Positions 61,711-64,000 of a stretch of 64,000 bases of DNA are shown here, piece after piece. The stretch is from assembly GCF_024639685.1 (NCBI RefSeq), contig NZ_JAHEHX010000018.1:62001-126000 (forward strand), given 5' to 3'. Position numbers and translations under genes: made by a program. The first letter of the stretch is position 1; each line of letters opens with the position of its first letter. A model generated the notes under the pieces. It searched no databases. It was not told the origin of the DNA and was given only the letters and a program-made list of their open reading frames with translations. This DNA comes from Polaribacter sp. Its GTDB lineage: Bacteria > Bacteroidota > Bacteroidia > Flavobacteriales > Flavobacteriaceae.

Positions 61711-62352
61711 TTAGTGACTAGCTAAATATTCTTTTGTTCCTTTTGCATTAGCTTGCATAGCATCTTTACCTTCTTCCCAGTTTGCTGGACAAACTTCTCC
61801 GTTTTTTTGGACATGTGCATAAGCATCAATCAAACGTAAAAATTCGTTTACATTTCTTCCTACTGGCATGTGATTAATTCCTTCATGAAAAACAGTTCCT
61901 TCCTCATCTATTAAATAAGTAGCTCTATACGTTACGTTATCACCCTCTACCTGAACAGTTCCTGTCTCTTCATCATAAACTTCATTGGTAATATCTAGAA
62001 TACCTAAAATAGAAGATAAGTTTCTGTTACTATCTGCTAATATTGGATAAGTTACACCTTCTATACCTCCATTATCTTTAGAAGTACTTAACCAAGCAAA
62101 ATGAACTTCGGCTGTATCACATGAAGCACCAATTACTACTGTATTTCTTTTTTCAAATTCTGGTAATGCTGCTTGAAACGCATGTAATTCTGTTGGACAT
62201 ACAAATGTAAAGTCTTTTGGATACCAAAATAACAATACTTTTTTATTATTATTTACTGCCTCTTCTAATACATTTACTTTAAATGTATCTCCCATTTCGT
62301 TCATTGCATTTACATTTACGTCAGGGAATTTTTTACCAACTGCTGTTGCCAT
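61711..62352 (-). CDS. Peroxiredoxin (AhpC/Prx family)
   Basis: FWYPKDFTFVCPTELHAFQ; GEVCPANWEEG. Confidence 0.95.
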   Translation of the reverse strand: MATAVGKKFPDVNVNAMNEMGDTFKVNVLEEAVNNNKKVLLFWYPKDFTFVCPTELHAFQAALPEFEKRNTVVIGASCDTAEVHFAWLSTSKDNGGIEGVTYPILADSNRNLSSILGILDITNEVYDEETGTVQVEGDNVTYRATYLIDEEGTVFHEGINHMPVGRNVNEFLRLIDAYAHVQKNGEVCPANWEEGKDAMQANAKGTKEYLASH

Positions 62353-62391
62353 TTTTATTTATTATTTATAATTAATATTCGTTTTCTAATG

Positions 62392-62399
62392 CAAATATA
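62392..62399 (-). promoter_or_regulatory. Candidate promoter -7 box TATATTTG for peroxiredoxin
   Basis: TAnnTTTG on minus strand, about 40 nt upstream of start. Confidence 0.45.
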
Positions 62400-62498
62400 T
62401 TTTTTAATGAGAATAATATAACCATCATCATAAACTATTTAATTTATAGTAGAATAAGATTTGATTATTTTAAAAAAATCAAGTATTTGCTATTGGTA

Positions 62499-62527
62499 AA
62501 TCTATTGTAATATAATTACAATAGATT
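62499..62527. repeat. Perfect inverted repeat AATCTATTGTAAT-ATA-ATTACAATAGATT
   Basis: 13-bp arms, 3-nt loop, 3' of the sigma-54 regulator gene. Confidence 0.7.
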
Positions 62528-62577
62528 AGTTTAAAATTTTATAAAGATTTTAAAAGGAAATGTAAATTAGGATAAAA

Positions 62578-63741
62578 CTACTTATTTGCAAATAATTTAA
62601 TATCATTCTCAGAAACCGTATTTTCCCCAAGTATAATTAAACGCTCTACAACATTTCTTAGCTCTCTGATATTTCCTGTCCAATCGTACTTCTGCAATAA
62701 TACTATTGCCTCTTGTGAAAAAGCTTTTTTTGGTGCCCCCTGCTCTCTTGCAATTTTTGAAGTAAAGAAATCAACTAATAAAGGAATATCATCTCTTCTT
62801 TCATTTAAAGACGGTACTTCAATTAAAATTACAGCTAATCTATGATACAAGTCTTCCCTAAATCTACCTTCTGCAATCTCTTTTTTTAAGTTCTTATTAG
62901 TTGCAGCTACAATTCTTACATTTACCTTAATATCTTTTTCCAAACCAACTCTTTGTATTTTATTTTCTTGTAATGCACGTAATACTTTTGCTTGTGCAGA
63001 TAAGCTCATGTCTCCAATTTCATCTAAAAAAATAGTCCCTCCATTTGCAGCTTCAAATTTACCTGCTCTATCTTTATTTGCCCCTGTAAAAGAACCTTTT
63101 ACATGTCCAAAAAGCTCACTTTCTATTAATTCTGACGGAATTGCAGCACAGTTCACCTCTATCATTGGTGCTTTAGAACGAGCAGACTTTTCATGAAGCC
63201 AATGTGCAACTAGCTCCTTACCTGACCCATTAGGACCTGTAATTAAAACTCTAGCGTCAGTATCTGCAACTTTTTCTATAATATCTTTAATGTGAGAAAT
63301 TGCATCACTCTCACCTACCATTTCGTAATTCTTGCTTACTTTTTTCTTAAGCCTTTTATTCTCTACAACTAAAACCTTTTTGTCTAAGGCATTTCTAACT
63401 GTATTTAAAAGTCTATTTAAATCTGGTGGTTTAGAAATATAATCAAAGGCTCCTAAACGCATTGTATTTACAGCTGTATCTAAATCTCCGTGACCAGATA
63501 TCATAACCATTGGGATTTCTGGTTTTATTTTTTTTGTTTTTTCTAGCACTTCAACACCATCCATTTTTGGCATTTTTATGTCACAAAGAATTAAGTCATA
63601 CTCATTATTTTTAATCATCTCTAGGCCTAAAAGACCGTCTTCTGCTTCAGAAACATCATAATTTTCATTCTCTTCAGAAATAATTTTTTTTAAAACTCTT
63701 AGAATAGCAGCTTCGTCTTCTATGATTAAAATTTTAGCCAT
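62578..63741 (-). CDS. Sigma-54-dependent response regulator (receiver + AAA+), no HTH domain
   Basis: Receiver LILCDIKMPKMDG; GPNGSGKELVAHWLHEKS; ESELFGHVKGSFTGA; ends soon after AAA+ at ...ENDIKLFANK. Confidence 0.92.
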   Translation of the reverse strand: MAKILIIEDEAAILRVLKKIISEENENYDVSEAEDGLLGLEMIKNNEYDLILCDIKMPKMDGVEVLEKTKKIKPEIPMVMISGHGDLDTAVNTMRLGAFDYISKPPDLNRLLNTVRNALDKKVLVVENKRLKKKVSKNYEMVGESDAISHIKDIIEKVADTDARVLITGPNGSGKELVAHWLHEKSARSKAPMIEVNCAAIPSELIESELFGHVKGSFTGANKDRAGKFEAANGGTIFLDEIGDMSLSAQAKVLRALQENKIQRVGLEKDIKVNVRIVAATNKNLKKEIAEGRFREDLYHRLAVILIEVPSLNERRDDIPLLVDFFTSKIAREQGAPKKAFSQEAIVLLQKYDWTGNIRELRNVVERLIILGENTVSENDIKLFANK

Positions 63742-63750
63742 TGTTTTCTT

Positions 63751-63996
63751 TTATTTTATTAGGTGAACGTCTCTTTGCGGAAAAGGAATAGAAATTTGAT
63801 GTTCTCTAAATGCTTTATCTATTTCAAAACGTATATTACTTTGCGTAAAACGGGCTTCAAAACTATTATCAAGTGTAAAAGCTACTTTAAAATTCAAACT
63901 ACTTTCAGCAAAATCTGTAAATAAAACAATTGGAGCTGGAGTTTTTAATACGTTAGGCTGATTAGTAGCAATTTCTAATAGTATCTTTTTTACCAA
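63751..63996 (-). CDS. Mechanosensitive ion channel (MscS) C-terminal part, truncated by window edge
   Basis: APIVLFTDFAESSLNFKVAFTL...FREHQISIPFPQRDVHL. Confidence 0.8.
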   Translation of the reverse strand: MVKKILLEIATNQPNVLKTPAPIVLFTDFAESSLNFKVAFTLDNSFEARFTQSNIRFEIDKAFREHQISIPFPQRDVHLIK

Positions 63997-64000
63997 ACCA

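Overview
This 64-kb window is AT-rich, mostly housekeeping chromosome from a marine-type member of the Bacteroidota (Flavobacteriaceae; Polaribacter/Tenacibaculum-like by protein character). That assignment is an inference from protein families and promoter style, not from a search. The left end holds the ribosomal/RNAP block, mostly on the minus strand: rpsU, xer recombinase, HPF, tRNA-Thr/Tyr/Gly/Thr, tuf, tRNA-Trp, secE, nusG, rplK, rplA, rplJ, rplL, rpoB and partial rpoC. It is followed by uvrA, a fused 2-oxoacid dehydrogenase E1, several peptidases, parA-parB-DUF5683-dapB-lepB, a small glycan-export cluster, a GH3/serine-hydrolase fusion, a vanadium haloperoxidase-like protein next to an azurin, and a peroxiredoxin/thioredoxin/sigma-54 regulator block. 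I found no CRISPR array, phage, transposon or rRNA, and no clear candidate for a wholly new multigene system. The best signals are: (1) a very strong Shine-Dalgarno before rpsU, consistent with bS21 autoregulation; (2) three genes that look broken: an HHH protein split at an A8 run, a DUF2851 gene with a probable internal deletion, and a LacI regulator with a nonsense codon and no start; (3) several enzyme or channel variants: an M1-like protein without HEXXH on a putative outer-membrane barrel, a K+ channel with a GFS filter, and a sigma-54 activator lacking an HTH; (4) an unlisted Lys-rich 53-aa ORF; (5) structured intergenic elements, including an rplL-rpoB hairpin and interleaved inverted repeats. 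All calls come from reading the sequence; no searches were run.
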